Source of the DNA: Isoetes taiwanensis
Lineage: Eukaryota > Streptophyta > Lycopodiopsida > Isoetales > Isoetaceae
DNA length: 64,000 nt
NCBI GenBank assembly: GCA_021234155.1
Contig: JAJEKV010000184.1
Span: forward strand, 62,001 to 126,000
Reading direction: 5' to 3'
Both the position numbers and the translations under genes were made by a program. The notes below the pieces were generated by a model. It saw nothing but the letters and a program-made list of their open reading frames with translations. It was not told the DNA's origin and did not search any database. Below, in pieces: positions 34,567-44,621 of the stretch. Position 1 is the first letter of the stretch. Each line of letters begins with the position of its first letter.

Positions 34567-35590
34567 TGGAAGATCCCGATCCTTCAATTTTCAAGGGGAA
34601 TTGGATTATGCCAAAGCAAGAATCCGTGAATTGATGGGGCAGGTTGCAGAAATAAAGATTGAGCAAGCGCATACTAATCAACTGCTCAAGAGTTTGCAAC
34701 TCCGGTTAACCAAACAAGCTAATGATGCGTGAAAAGAGAAGAAATTGTTTGACACCATAGCTTGATTTTGGCAAGGGGCCGGGGGGGCACCAATGCTAAT
34801 GGGGGACCTAACCAGGCTCGGGGGGCAGGAGTTAACCAGGGCTCGGGGGCAGGGGAAGGTCTTAACCCAAGCAAACCCCTCTCATGTAAACCAAGCTGTT
34901 GTTGCCAACCAAACTAGTCAAGCTCAAGGACACTGGAACTAGGACAATGGATGATCCCGAGGGAGTAGAAGTTCTAGCGACCTTGTCTCTTGAGGGAGGT
35001 TAAGGGGCTAGAAAAAAAGAGATCATCTGAATTACGTGGCGCGAGTCAGTGAGAACAAGCCATTCGGTGGCTTAAGCGGTTTGAAACCTATTTTCGAGCC
35101 ACTAAGAAAGGAGATGCGGCCGAGGTCTTTGCATCGCCCTCATTTGCGAGGGCTCTTTGCTTCTTGGTGGGGGGTCCTCATGGGGAGAGGAGTAGAGATA
35201 AATCGTTGGGTCGACTTTTGCAAATTCTTTAAGCAAGAATCGCCCCTCACCATGATGAACATCATGCGTTGATCGACTTAAAAGCATCCGACAAGCAGGC
35301 ACCTTACAACAATACATAAACTCTTTGAGAGGTGTATTTGCAAGGATCAAGGACATGCCAGCACGGATGCAAGTTAGTTATTTTGAAGATGGGCTTAAAG
35401 ATCGTAGTCTTAGGGCACACATTAGGCGGGTAAATCCGGGGATTTTTGAGTCTGCCGTGTCCCTAATCTGCAGCACATTGCAAGCTCCCAAAAGGGGGGG
35501 GGAAGAGAGCAAAAGCTCGTCGGCTTCCAAGAATGGAAGCAAAGAAAACTTGAAAATAAGCAAGGAGGGTCGAATAAAGGGCTAGAGTAG
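34567..35590 (+). pseudogene. gag core of the gypsy element
   Basis: After the CACTA insertion the plus strand reads ELDYAKARIRELMGQVAEIK, a coiled-coil gag segment, then through stops to the retrotransposon gag domain (WLRRFETYFRATKKGDAA-like near 35070, interrupted) and DMPARMQVSYFEDGLKDRSL near 35350. Frame changes at about 34735, 35040 and 35275 make it non-functional. Confidence 0.75.
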
Positions 35591-35599
35591 CTCAAGTTA

Positions 35600-36120
35600 A
35601 CCCTCAAGCAATGATAAAGGCAAAGGGGATGCCTCTTGGGGAAAGAAGTCCACTAAGCCGTTTGCTTACTATAATTGCGGTGCAAAGGGGCATATGGCGA
35701 GGGATTGCCCAAAACCCCATAAGGACAAGAAGGCGATGGCGCTACAACCAAGCAAGTTGAAGGGGGACCAAGCAACTCTCTGCCATAGCTCGGGGAGAGC
35801 CCAGTTCGACTTAGCACAAGAACTAAAGATTGAATTGGTTCAAGTGGCACCCTACGAAATTGAGACTGAAGCTGGGAAACAGGTTCAGCATTGAAGGCTC
35901 CTGAGAGGGTGGCTGGTGTGCACTTGACCATTGGGGATTATGAGGAAACAATGAGTTTTGACTTAGCAAAGCCCGGCCAGTTGATGTGGTGCTTGGGTAT
36001 CAAATGGCTTCAAATGGTTAATCCTCCTATTGATTGGAAAAAACACTTGTTAGTTATTTCTAAAGGAGGGAAGGAAATTACCCTTGAGGGTACTCATATG
36101 TAGTTTCCTCCAAGTTAATA
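35600..36120 (+). pseudogene. zinc knuckle and degenerate protease region
   Basis: AYYNCGAKGHMARDC at 35661-35705 is a CCHC nucleocapsid knuckle whose first Cys has become Tyr, so it can no longer bind zinc in the usual way. The protease that follows has lost a readable D-S/T-G active site but keeps the end of the domain, CLGIKWLQMVNPPIDW, near 35990. Confidence 0.7.
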
Positions 36121-36945
36121 CTTTGACTATGCAAGCCAAGCGTTGTTTCCGTTCCAACACTAATGAAAAGTATCTTGTTTATGTTCTTGACTCTCCCATA
36201 GATTCAAAGCAAATAAATGCTATGGATAAGGATGACAAGCTTGAGAGGTTGCTTAATGAATATAGGGATGTGTTCCCGGAAGAACTCCCGGAAGGAGTAC
36301 CATTAAGAGAAATCTCCCACGAGATAGAATTAGAACCGGGGACTAAGCCAATGGCCAGGGCGCCATATAGACTTAGCCCTCTGGAGCAAGAAGAAGTCGA
36401 AAGACAAATTCAAGAATTGCTCCAAAAAGGTTTCATAAGGCCTAGCAAAAGCCATTTGGGGCTTTGTCATCCTTGTAAAGAAAAAGGATGGGAACATGCG
36501 CATGTGTATCGATTATAGGGCTTTGAATAAAGCCACTATTAAAGATCGCTACCCCATGCCTAGAATTGATGATATCATGGATCGATTAGTGGGAGCAAAA
36601 TATTTCTCCAAGATCGACCTAAGAAGTGGATATCATCAGATTAGCATTAGGGAAGGAGATGAACCCAAAACGGCCTTTCGAACCAACCAAGGGCATTTTG
36701 AATTTGTGGTCATGCCCTTTGGATTAACAAATGCTCCAGCCACGTTTATGCGGCTGATGAACACTGTTTTCCAAGGGTATTTAGACAAATTTATCCAAAT
36801 ATTCTTGGATGATATTCTGATTTACTCAAGGAGTAAGGAGGAGCATTTGGAACATTGGGAAAAGGTATTGATGGTGCTCAGGGAGCACAAACTTTATGCC
36901 AAAATCTCCAAATGTGAATTTCTAAAATAGGAAGTAGCATACCTC
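36121..36945 (+). pseudogene. reverse transcriptase of the gypsy element
   Basis: From YRDVFPEELPEGVP near 36260 to CEFLK at 36930. A frameshift near 36496 separates the N-terminal part from [20 protein letters not shown]. The rest is well kept: [32 protein letters not shown] and the active-site FLDDILIYS near 36802 (the family usually has YLDD or FIDD). A stop at 36930 ends the frame. Confidence 0.9.
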
Positions 36946-37600
36946 GGACATATAGTCTCGATGAAGGGTTTGGCCCCAGATCCAGACAAAGTACGGGCTG
37001 GCCAGAACTTATAGATGTTCCGGATGTAAGGAGTTTTCTAGGCTTAGCCACTTATTATAGGAAATTCATTCCAAAGTTTTCAAAGGTGGCTACCCCCCTT
37101 ACAGACCTACTTAAGAAAGGGCAACCCTTTGTATGGGGAAGGGAACAAAAGATAGCCTTTGAACGAATCAAGGGTTTACTTTCAAGTGAACCAATTCTAC
37201 AAATTCCGGATTTAAATTTGCCCTTTGAAGTTTATACGGATGCATGTGGACAAGCTCTGGGAGCAGTCCTAATGCAACAAGGGCATGTTGTGGCTTATGA
37301 GAGTAAAGTAAATTAAATCCGTGAGAGAAGAACTATGCCACATATGAACAAGAGTTGTTGGCCATAGTTCATGCCTTAAAACTTGGCGGCATTACTTAAG
37401 GTCGAGGGGACCAATAAAGAGCCCGTAAGTTTATTGTGTTCAGCGATCATAAACCATTGAAATTTCTGCAAAGTCAGCGAGAAATAAGTCCCAGTTTCAT
37501 GATGGTTAGATTTCCTACATGAGTTTCACTTTGAAATTCGACACACCCCTGGGAAAGATAACCCAGTTGCAGATGCACTTTCTAGAATAAAATATATTAA
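36946..37600 (+). pseudogene. RNase H of the gypsy element
   Basis: ATPLTDLLKKGQPFVW near 37089, FEVYTDACGQALGAVLMQQG near 37227 and, after shifts, the ATYEQELLAI and DHKPL blocks near 37335-37455 follow the family order. Broken at about 37316 and 37400. Confidence 0.85.
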
Positions 37601-37699
37601 TGGAATGACATATCTAGAATGGGATCGCTTCCAACAAATCAGGGATTTGTATGAGAAGGATCAAGATCTAACCAAAAGAGAAGGTTCTATCTAGACACA

Positions 37700-38620
37700 A
37701 AATGATGGCCTATGGTTCTATAAGGGACGCATTTATGTCCCCTTAGTAGAGAATCTTAGGAAGGAGATTCTGTATGAATTCCATAATACCCATTAGCGGG
37801 GGGGAGTGGAAGACATCTGAATTGATTAAAAGACAATTCTTTTGGCTGGTATGAAACAAGATGTAAAGTCTTATGTATCCACCGGTGTAGGTATGTCAAA
37901 GCGGTAAAAGCGGATCATGGCAAAATGCGGGATTATTACAACCGTTGCCCATACCTTTGGAAAGGTGGGAATGCATAAGTATGGATTTCATAGTTGCACT
38001 CCCACGTTCCAATCGACAACACACCCAAGTGTTGGTGATGGTCGGTGTTTGACAAAGTATGCAAAGTTCTTAGCATTACGGGGTGATGCTCTTGGGCGGA
38101 GGATGTGGCCAAAGAGTACCTACAGGTTGTGTACCCTATGCTTGATCACGCCACGAAGAATTGTGGCGATCGAGACTCTAAATTTACAGGGCACTTTTGG
38201 AAGGATTTCATGAGAGGGTTGGGAGTAAGCCTCAGTATGAGTAGTGGAAACCACCCTCAAACTGATGGACAAACCGAACGAATTAACATGATCCTGGAGG
38301 ATATGTTAAGAAGTTTTGTGTTTGAAAAACAATCAAGTGGGAGGAATATTTGCCCTTTGTGGAGTTCACAACAATGCATACCATACGGGAACCAAAATGA
38401 GCCCCTTTATGGCAATGATGGGTAGGAACCCAAGGTCATATACTGGGACTAACCAAGCCTTGAAAACTGATGCAACTATCCATATGTTGGAAGATATGCA
38501 AGCCATATTATATCAGTGTAGGGCCAACCTAAAGAAGGCTCAAGATCGAGCCAGACTAAATGCCAACAAACATCGTAGAGAGGTAACCTTCAAGGAAGGT
38601 GAGTATGCCTTCTTATGAAT
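37700..38620 (+). pseudogene. integrase of the gypsy element
   Basis: A zinc-binding end (CHRCRYVK near 37880) is followed by SMDFIVALPRSN (first Asp) near 37980. DRDSKFTGHFWKDF (second Asp) lies near 38170 and HPQTDGQTERINMILEDM (Glu region) near 38253, then the C-terminal part with QDRARLNANKHRREVTFKEG near 38540. Four or more frameshifts. Confidence 0.85.
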
Positions 38621-38624
38621 AGTC

Positions 38625-39046
38625 TACCCATTGGCACTCAAGGTTGGGACCTTGAAGCCACTAGTCAAGGGAAAGATTCCCAAATTGGCCTTAGATATCT
38701 TTGGACCCTTCAAAGTGTTAAGAAGGATCAATGAGGCAGCATATGAGTTGGAGCTCCCGGATGGAATAGGAGTGCATCACGTATTCCATGTGAGCCAACT
38801 CAAAAAAAGCAATATTGTCCACGGACAATGTAATTGCTCAGCGACAATACCCTAGCCCTTAGCTCTGAGGTAACTCCTGAGGCGATTCTAGACACTCGCA
38901 TTCGGAAGCTGCGCAATAGAAATATTGCAGAATACTTGATCTTGTGGCGAGGTCAATCACTCTCCGAGGCCACATGGGAGAGTGAAGAGTATGTCTTGAC
39001 AAAACCCTCACGACCTAGAACAGGTGGAGGCCCACGAAAAGATTAG
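38625..39046 (+). pseudogene. integrase C-terminal GPF block and chromodomain relic
   Basis: LALDIFGPFKVLRRINEAAYELELP and GIGVHHVFHVSQL are the usual end of a plant gypsy integrase. After a frame change IAEYLILWRGQSLSEATWE at about 38920-38975 is a chromodomain core (Y-L-I-x-W-x-G...ATWE). Confidence 0.8.
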
Positions 39047-39284
39047 AAGGGTCGAATAGGAGGATAGTTACCTAGTATAAATTAAGGACTTGCATCGGGG
39101 GATAGCAAGTAGGGGCGTCAAAACTATGAGCTCTGAAACCATGGTCACAAGGTGATCCGGGGAGGCAGGTTTCTGAAGGGACTAGATGAAGAAATCATGG
39201 TCACAAGGTGACCTAAGGAAAGGGGTTTTCAAATGCACATACACCCACAATCCTTGGGGACCAAGGATTTAAGAGGGGGAGGTA
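39047..39284 (+). other. 3' untranslated region and polypurine tract of the gypsy element
   Basis: Contains a direct repeat of ATGGTCACAAGGTGA at about 39141 and 39197 and ends in AAGAGGGGGAGGTA just before the 3' LTR. Confidence 0.8.
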
Positions 39285-39757
39285 TGTTATAAACATAATG
39301 GGTCAAAAGGGGCAAACCAAAATAAAACATTAGCTAAGGAAATAAAACCTCTTAAATTTGATGAGGTGGCATAAACCCATTGGATGGGTTATTGAAAACA
39401 CATCGAAGATGGCTATGGCGCAGGGCAGCCAACGGCCTGGCCCTTTGGGCAATCGATTCAGGCCCTGGAGAGGCCAAACAAGCTAGGAGGCATTTCGATC
39501 CTCAATTTCGGCCTGTTGGCCTTCCATTGAACCAACCCAAAGGCCATTTGGTGCCCTATAAAAGAACTGACAGATTTGGGGCTTGATCACGATTTTGCCA
39601 CAGAGAAAGCTCTTTGATTCATTCTCTTGATTGCTTGCATCATACAGGGTCTTAGGAAGACTCTCAACACCGTGGAGGAATCAGGGATTCCGAGGGAAGA
39701 GGCGGTAGGTGTGAATTGATGCGGCTTGTGGCTCCGGTGCAGCCAAGATCTGTAACA
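39285..39757 (+). repeat. 3' LTR of the gypsy element (473 bp)
   Basis: Counterpart of the 5' LTR, 13 bases longer. Followed directly by the TTAAC target duplication. Confidence 0.95.
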
Positions 39758-39940
39758 TTAACATATCTATAGATGAATGCCCTGGGAGTTTTGGTGCTTC
39801 TTCCTGATTCCTTTCTGTACAAAAAAATGCAAAATGCAGATAAACAAGCCCTACGTTTTATGTCAATTGTTATGTTTAATAATTGTGTAAATATGGTCCA
39901 TTTTACGCCATTAACGTGTACAAGTGTGTTTTCGTACTAG

Positions 39941-40097
39941 GTAATTGCCCAGAGGAGGCTTATTCTGCCCTGTAAAGGCTCTGGCAGCACCGCCAGACAA
40001 GGCAGAGCAGGAGCGGCGAAGCCACGAGTGCGCCGCCGAGTCTGGCGGTGCCGCCGGAGCCCTTTACAGGCGGAATGAGCCGAGTCCGGGCAATTAC
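39941..40097. repeat. MITE-like foldback element, 157 bp
   Basis: Starts GTAATTGCCC and ends in the reverse complement GGGCAATTAC. The match continues inward over about 55 bases (TTATTC-GCC-TGTAAAGG-CTC-GGC-GCACCGCCAGAC) with scattered mismatches, leaving a short GC-rich centre. No clear target duplication. Confidence 0.8.
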
Positions 40098-40100
40098 ATG

Positions 40101-41253
40101 ACGTAATGACCAAATGGTTCAGATTTCCAAGAACATCTTTGCTTCATGTAGCCCTGAGGTCCTGCACAAATAGATGAACGAAATCATAGCAATATAAACC
40201 TTAAGCATCCATTGAACAGCATTAGATCTAGCTGCACAAATATTCTCTGATTGCAGAGCTGAAAAATATCATGTTTTCAGGCAAAGCTCTTGCTCTCTCT
40301 CAAGCAAACAAGCAAGAGTTTGCATGCTTAAAGGAGGCTGGTATTAAGAAAGCAGATCTTGTTTAGCATATATCTACTTATTCAAATGAATACTCAGTTC
40401 AAGTCAATTCAATTCTTAATCTTATTCTTTTAACTGATTGAACAAGGGAATATTATATGGGTAAGCTAACTGGTCTGTCATTCCCAGGCCAGTCACTACT
40501 AAACTAGGAATCGCATTCCATCTTAGCCTACCCTAATAATTTTTTTTATTTCTTTTTTTTTTTAGGGTAAGAAATTTTTATTGATATATAAATGGTACAT
40601 AAGCCCTTATTCACCCATTTAGTGAAGAGCACAGAAAGATACACAACCAGCTAATGCAGTACTTTATTGGATCTCTCTCAACCTCTTCCTTGCTCATTAG
40701 TACTATGGGGGCCACCACTTTTCCAGAAAGTAATATAGCAATGGCCACAGCCTCTTCCCAACAACCAAGTACTATGGGAGATAATTCCTCAATTTCCTAC
40801 AATCAGCTACTTATGTAACCTCCATCATCCCCCACTAACCTCAAAAAAAAACCGACCCTAAGCTATTGCACTGTGAGTCCAAACTCTATGAAACAATTCC
40901 AATCACCACTGGCAGCAGAACAGCCTTGGCAAGCCATCAATTCTGACTCATGATCCTGATGAAGCTTCTCCCCGGAAATAGCAACTTCAAGTGACAGCCA
41001 GGTACTATGGGAGCCTTTGCTCTACCTCTTCTCTAACCATCACCTCGTGCAAAACTGCCCTAGGATCGAAGTGCCAAAACTAACTCATATATATCTAGCC
41101 CTCGTGGTCTTGTCACCCCTAGAGCCATAAACACATCTATCAGGAGCCTCCCGTCCCCTAATACTACAGGTAGCCATTTTGGAGACAATGGATTATAGAA
41201 ATCTCACATATTAAGGCAATAATGGCATAATTTGAACCATTTGGTCATTACGT
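40101..41253. repeat. region bounded by a 21-bp inverted repeat
   Basis: ACGTAATGACCAAATGGTTC plus A at 40101-40121 is exactly the reverse complement of 41233-41253. The left copy touches the foldback element at 39941-40097. Between them is AT-rich DNA with no gene; it may be an old non-autonomous element. Confidence 0.45.
40457..40535. repeat. MITE-like inverted repeat with GGGTAAGCT ends
   Basis: GGGTAAGCTAACTGG at the left and TTAGCCTACCCTAAT at the right are imperfect reverse complements. The left arm also resembles an arm of the hairpin at 48216-48296, so both may belong to one small family. Confidence 0.5.
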
Positions 41254-41597
41254 TTGTTTAAATCTATTCATCCTTGATGGAGATATAACATGGAATATTC
41301 TACCATCCAAGGGCTTCTAAACAATACAATTAAGAGCCATAAAGAAGTAGAAAAACTTCATTAAACATACTGTTTGGTTTTACCAAAGCAATAGGGTCAT
41401 AATAATGGTCTAACTAGCTTTCGAGGCAATAAAAATATATGCATTGTGGTTCTAACAAATTATTTGTTTCTACCAAAAATATTCTACATCTTAACGTCCC
41501 TTGGACGTTTGGCACTTGATGAATCATTTTTCTCCTTCAATCTTACGTCAAAGAATCATAATCTATTTACATATTCACAATAAATGTTGCAATAAAT
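40536..41597. other. spacer downstream of the transporter gene
   Basis: Begins with T runs (40540-40562) followed by GGGTAAGAAATTTTTATTGA, which in reverse resembles the 3' end and poly-A tail of a retroposon, but the body carries no recognisable coding. The transporter's 3' untranslated region must lie at the right end. Confidence 0.3.
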
Positions 41598-44500
41598 TCA
41601 GAATACGGGACAACCTTCGACCTTAATTCCAGGTGCCGTTGGACATTGAGCAAGCGGGCATTGATCGTACAAATTAGTTCCCCACCAATCAATTGATTTA
41701 TTGCTCATCCCCAAAGTTGCATACATTATAACCGTAAAGAATGCCAACCCTCCATCTAGAGCCGCAGATAGAACGTAATTGTGATCCTTCCACCAATTCT
41801 TATAATGCTTGAATATATAGTAATTGAAGATAAATCCTGCTATAAACCAAGCATGATAATTTATAGTACCAGCTGGAGGAATGGTTCCCGCGCCCGATAT
41901 AAGTATTGGCATGATGACCAACTTCAACCAACCAACCTTAGGAAATGCTCTTGAGAGAAAATAAACAGGTAACGGGGATAGGAGACCAAATAAAAAGCAC
42001 CAGTTAAGCTCCTTATATAGGCCCAAAGATCCAAAAAGACGTTTAGGACCAACTAGTCCCCAAATAACTGATGCTCCATAAAATATTTTGTCATTTGGAC
42101 ACGTCCAAGGATTATTAAGATGTGGATCTTGATCACAAATGTGTGGCACCGTCTCTAACATTACCCAAGCTGTGCAAAGGTATGCTAAAGCAGCAATGAT
42201 TGTGCCCATAAACTGTGGAACAAGGAGTTGTAAGCAATGCACTTATTCTATAAGTTAAGAAAAAAAAAAACAAGAAAGAAAAAGGAAATTTTGATGTTAC
42301 CTGAGCTATAAACATTGCTCTGGGAGGTATCTTCATGTAGTGCCCTAGCTTGAAGTCACCGAGGAGAGTAATTGCTTGACTCATGCTAATATAGCCATAT
42401 GTCTTAAAGCACACATTGGCAATTGGTTTTCCGGGATTAATGTATCCAATTATGTATTCAGTAATGATGTTAAGGCCTGGTGTCTAGAGAGAGGACATAA
42501 AACAATTAGTTGAAAAAATTGTCCAAAGAAGGAAAACAAGAAAGAAGAAAGAGAGGCCCACAATCACCAACCTGATTGGTTGTTGCCGTAATGACACCCA
42601 AGGGGAGAGTGAATGAGAATGCAAGAAGAAAAGCGATGATCAAACCCCACCATCTTAGTTGAAGTTGCTCATTAAACAACTCACAAGCGACAATTGAAAT
42701 TATGAGAGTCACAATAAGCAAGCTTCCAAACCACCAATTAGGCACCTCCTTGTATCTTTTCATAAGTCTAGTATGAATATCAGGTTTTTCGGTAAAGGCC
42801 CTGGTTGTTCTATTCCAAATCTCTCTGATCATGAAGCAAAGGGTAATGATTAATCAAAAGGTGCAACAAAACTTCAATATGCTATACAAAAATATGGTTA
42901 CCTGCCATGGAATAAGAACACATGAGTGATGCTAGATGTGAGCGTTGCAAATCCAACGCCATAGCAAATCAAGAACGTAGCACTTATATACAACTTGCTA
43001 TAATGATTATAAGCATCGACGTCAAGGTTGAATTTAGAGTCTATGACTCTGGTAGTGTTGTATATATGTCCATCTTCGGAGAAGAGGCTTGATGAGAACA
43101 TTGGGAAGTTCTTAACTTCATAGATGTTGTACTTCCAATACATAAGAGGAAGTATAATGTAGATAGTAATAACATAGCCCACCATAGTGTTGGCTATGGC
43201 AAAGAAAGGGGTAGCAAGTGGGCTGCCAAGGAATCCGGCCACTGTGTTCCAGTCGAATGCTATGGCTCCAAATCCAAGCCCATCTGTGCCCGAACCCAAC
43301 TGCTGTCCTAGCACTGATCCTTTTGAGATGTAGCACACCCATGAAAAGCACGATAGCATGGCAAAGAAATAGCCAGGAAGGACTTGGTATGCAAAAATTC
43401 CTACAAATGCAAGGAAAAAAAATTGTATTCTTGTCAATCCTCTCTTGGGTCTCGTCTCGTGCTCATGAAGTGTCCTGCAAAACACAATAAAAAAAATTAA
43501 ATCTAATGATTTTGAAACTGTGAAACCGTAAGGTTGGTTGATTTGATCTTCTAGTCAGAAAGTTAAATCGATACATTAAAATATACTCCAAGGGCCACCT
43601 GTGGGCCACAGACTTCTTCATTACTACGGCTTAATCTAAAAACTAAGAATCATGACCATTCAGCTAATTTGGATCGTTGTGTTTAGATTCTTACCGGAAT
43701 AATGAAACCTGTACCAAGTTCGAGGGCCACCACATTTGGGCAGGCTCAACCAAGAATTTTCGAAACATTCCGGCAAATCCAAAACCTAAAATCTGCACCC
43801 AATTTCTCATTCAATGCAAGCTCAAACTAAGCCAGGAAAGCAGAAAAGTTTACATTACAGACCTGAGTAGAAATGGAGATGATCAAGCCAATAAAGAAAG
43901 GAATTTCTCGTTTGTAGAAAGCTTTTAAAATTGTGACAATATGCACAGCATAGACACCACCGGCGCCAGCATTGGCGAAGATTGTGATAAGAACATGTTC
44001 TTTCATATTAAAAGGACCAGGATTTAACGAATATTGGCCTGACAATCCTGGAATTTTGAATTTTTTTGAAGGCAAAACAGAGGCCATGAACTGGCCCAAA
44101 GGAAGGGCAAGAATTTGCGCCGTGACAGAGGATATGGAAAGGGGCTCTGCCCTAAAATTATAAAACATGTTAAGAAAAGAGAGAGTAACGCAAGAAAGAA
44201 TTCCTAATGTCCACATTCTGAAAGTAAGAACCGGAAGATCGAAATCATCTGTCGTTGATACTGTAAGAGCTACTTCCTCAATCGGTGATTCATCTTCGCC
44301 ATAACCTGCCCGTAAGGAAGCTTTTAGATTCACGGTTTGTGCTAAAGTATGAGAAATTACAGAAGTAGATATAAGCTGCCAAAGCGTAAGCTTAAATTAC
44401 AGACTTATGCTAGGTTTTGAAGAACTTAAAATGAATTGGCATATCTTGCCAGAATATAAGCTTAGATTACAGATTTATGCTTTTGCTGTAAAGAACTTAA

Positions 44501-44621
44501 AGAATTGGATTTGCGCACCAGTTTCAGCTTCTTCGGCCGGATTTGACGATTCTTTTGGACGACTGGAAGCGCCATGTTGAAGGAGGGGAAGCTCTGCCGG
44601 ATCTATTTCTCCTGATTTCAT
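41598..44621 (-). CDS. oligopeptide transporter (OPT family), seven exons, 755 aa
   Basis: Exons on the minus strand: 44621-44519, 44305-43863, 43792-43695, 43474-42902, 42824-42572, 42483-42301 and 42212-41598. All introns are GT-AG, phases match, and the total is 2,268 nt. The start [15 protein letters not shown] is the first ATG giving the acidic N terminus; exon 2 continues [16 protein letters not shown], the standard OPT opening. The family marks NPGKP and [11 protein letters not shown] lie in exon 6, [13 protein letters not shown] in exon 3 and the C terminus ends VEGCPVF. Some 14-16 membrane helices are expected. OPT proteins are proton-coupled carriers of small peptides, glutathione or metal chelates in the plasma or organelle membrane; the substrate cannot be told. 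No disabling change seen. Confidence 0.93.

Larger units (their letters stand above)
24654..39757 (+). mobile_element. Ty3-gypsy LTR retrotransposon, complete but with a nested CACTA insertion
   Basis: Two LTRs starting TGTTATAAAC and ending CTGTAACA bound the element, and TTAAC is duplicated exactly at 24649-24653 and 39758-39762. A Met-tRNA primer site follows the 5' LTR, and a purine tract AAGAGGGGGAGGTA precedes the 3' LTR. The internal region is gag to integrase in the gypsy order on the plus strand. Removing the nested 9,197-bp transposon and its 3-bp duplication leaves about 5.9 kb, typical of gypsy elements. The coding frame has many stops and shifts, although the two LTRs differ at only about seven bases plus one 13-bp gap. 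Confidence 0.95.

Noticed and set aside
40536-41160. Minus-strand retroposon with poly-A tail beside the T runs
   Set aside because: The tail and a TTTATTGATATATAAA-like 3' end are suggestive, but no coding and no convincing target duplication were found.
44331-44333. GTG start for the transporter giving a shorter N terminus
   Set aside because: It lies inside intron 1. The ATG at 44621 with the GT-AG join to 44305 gives the expected family N terminus in phase.
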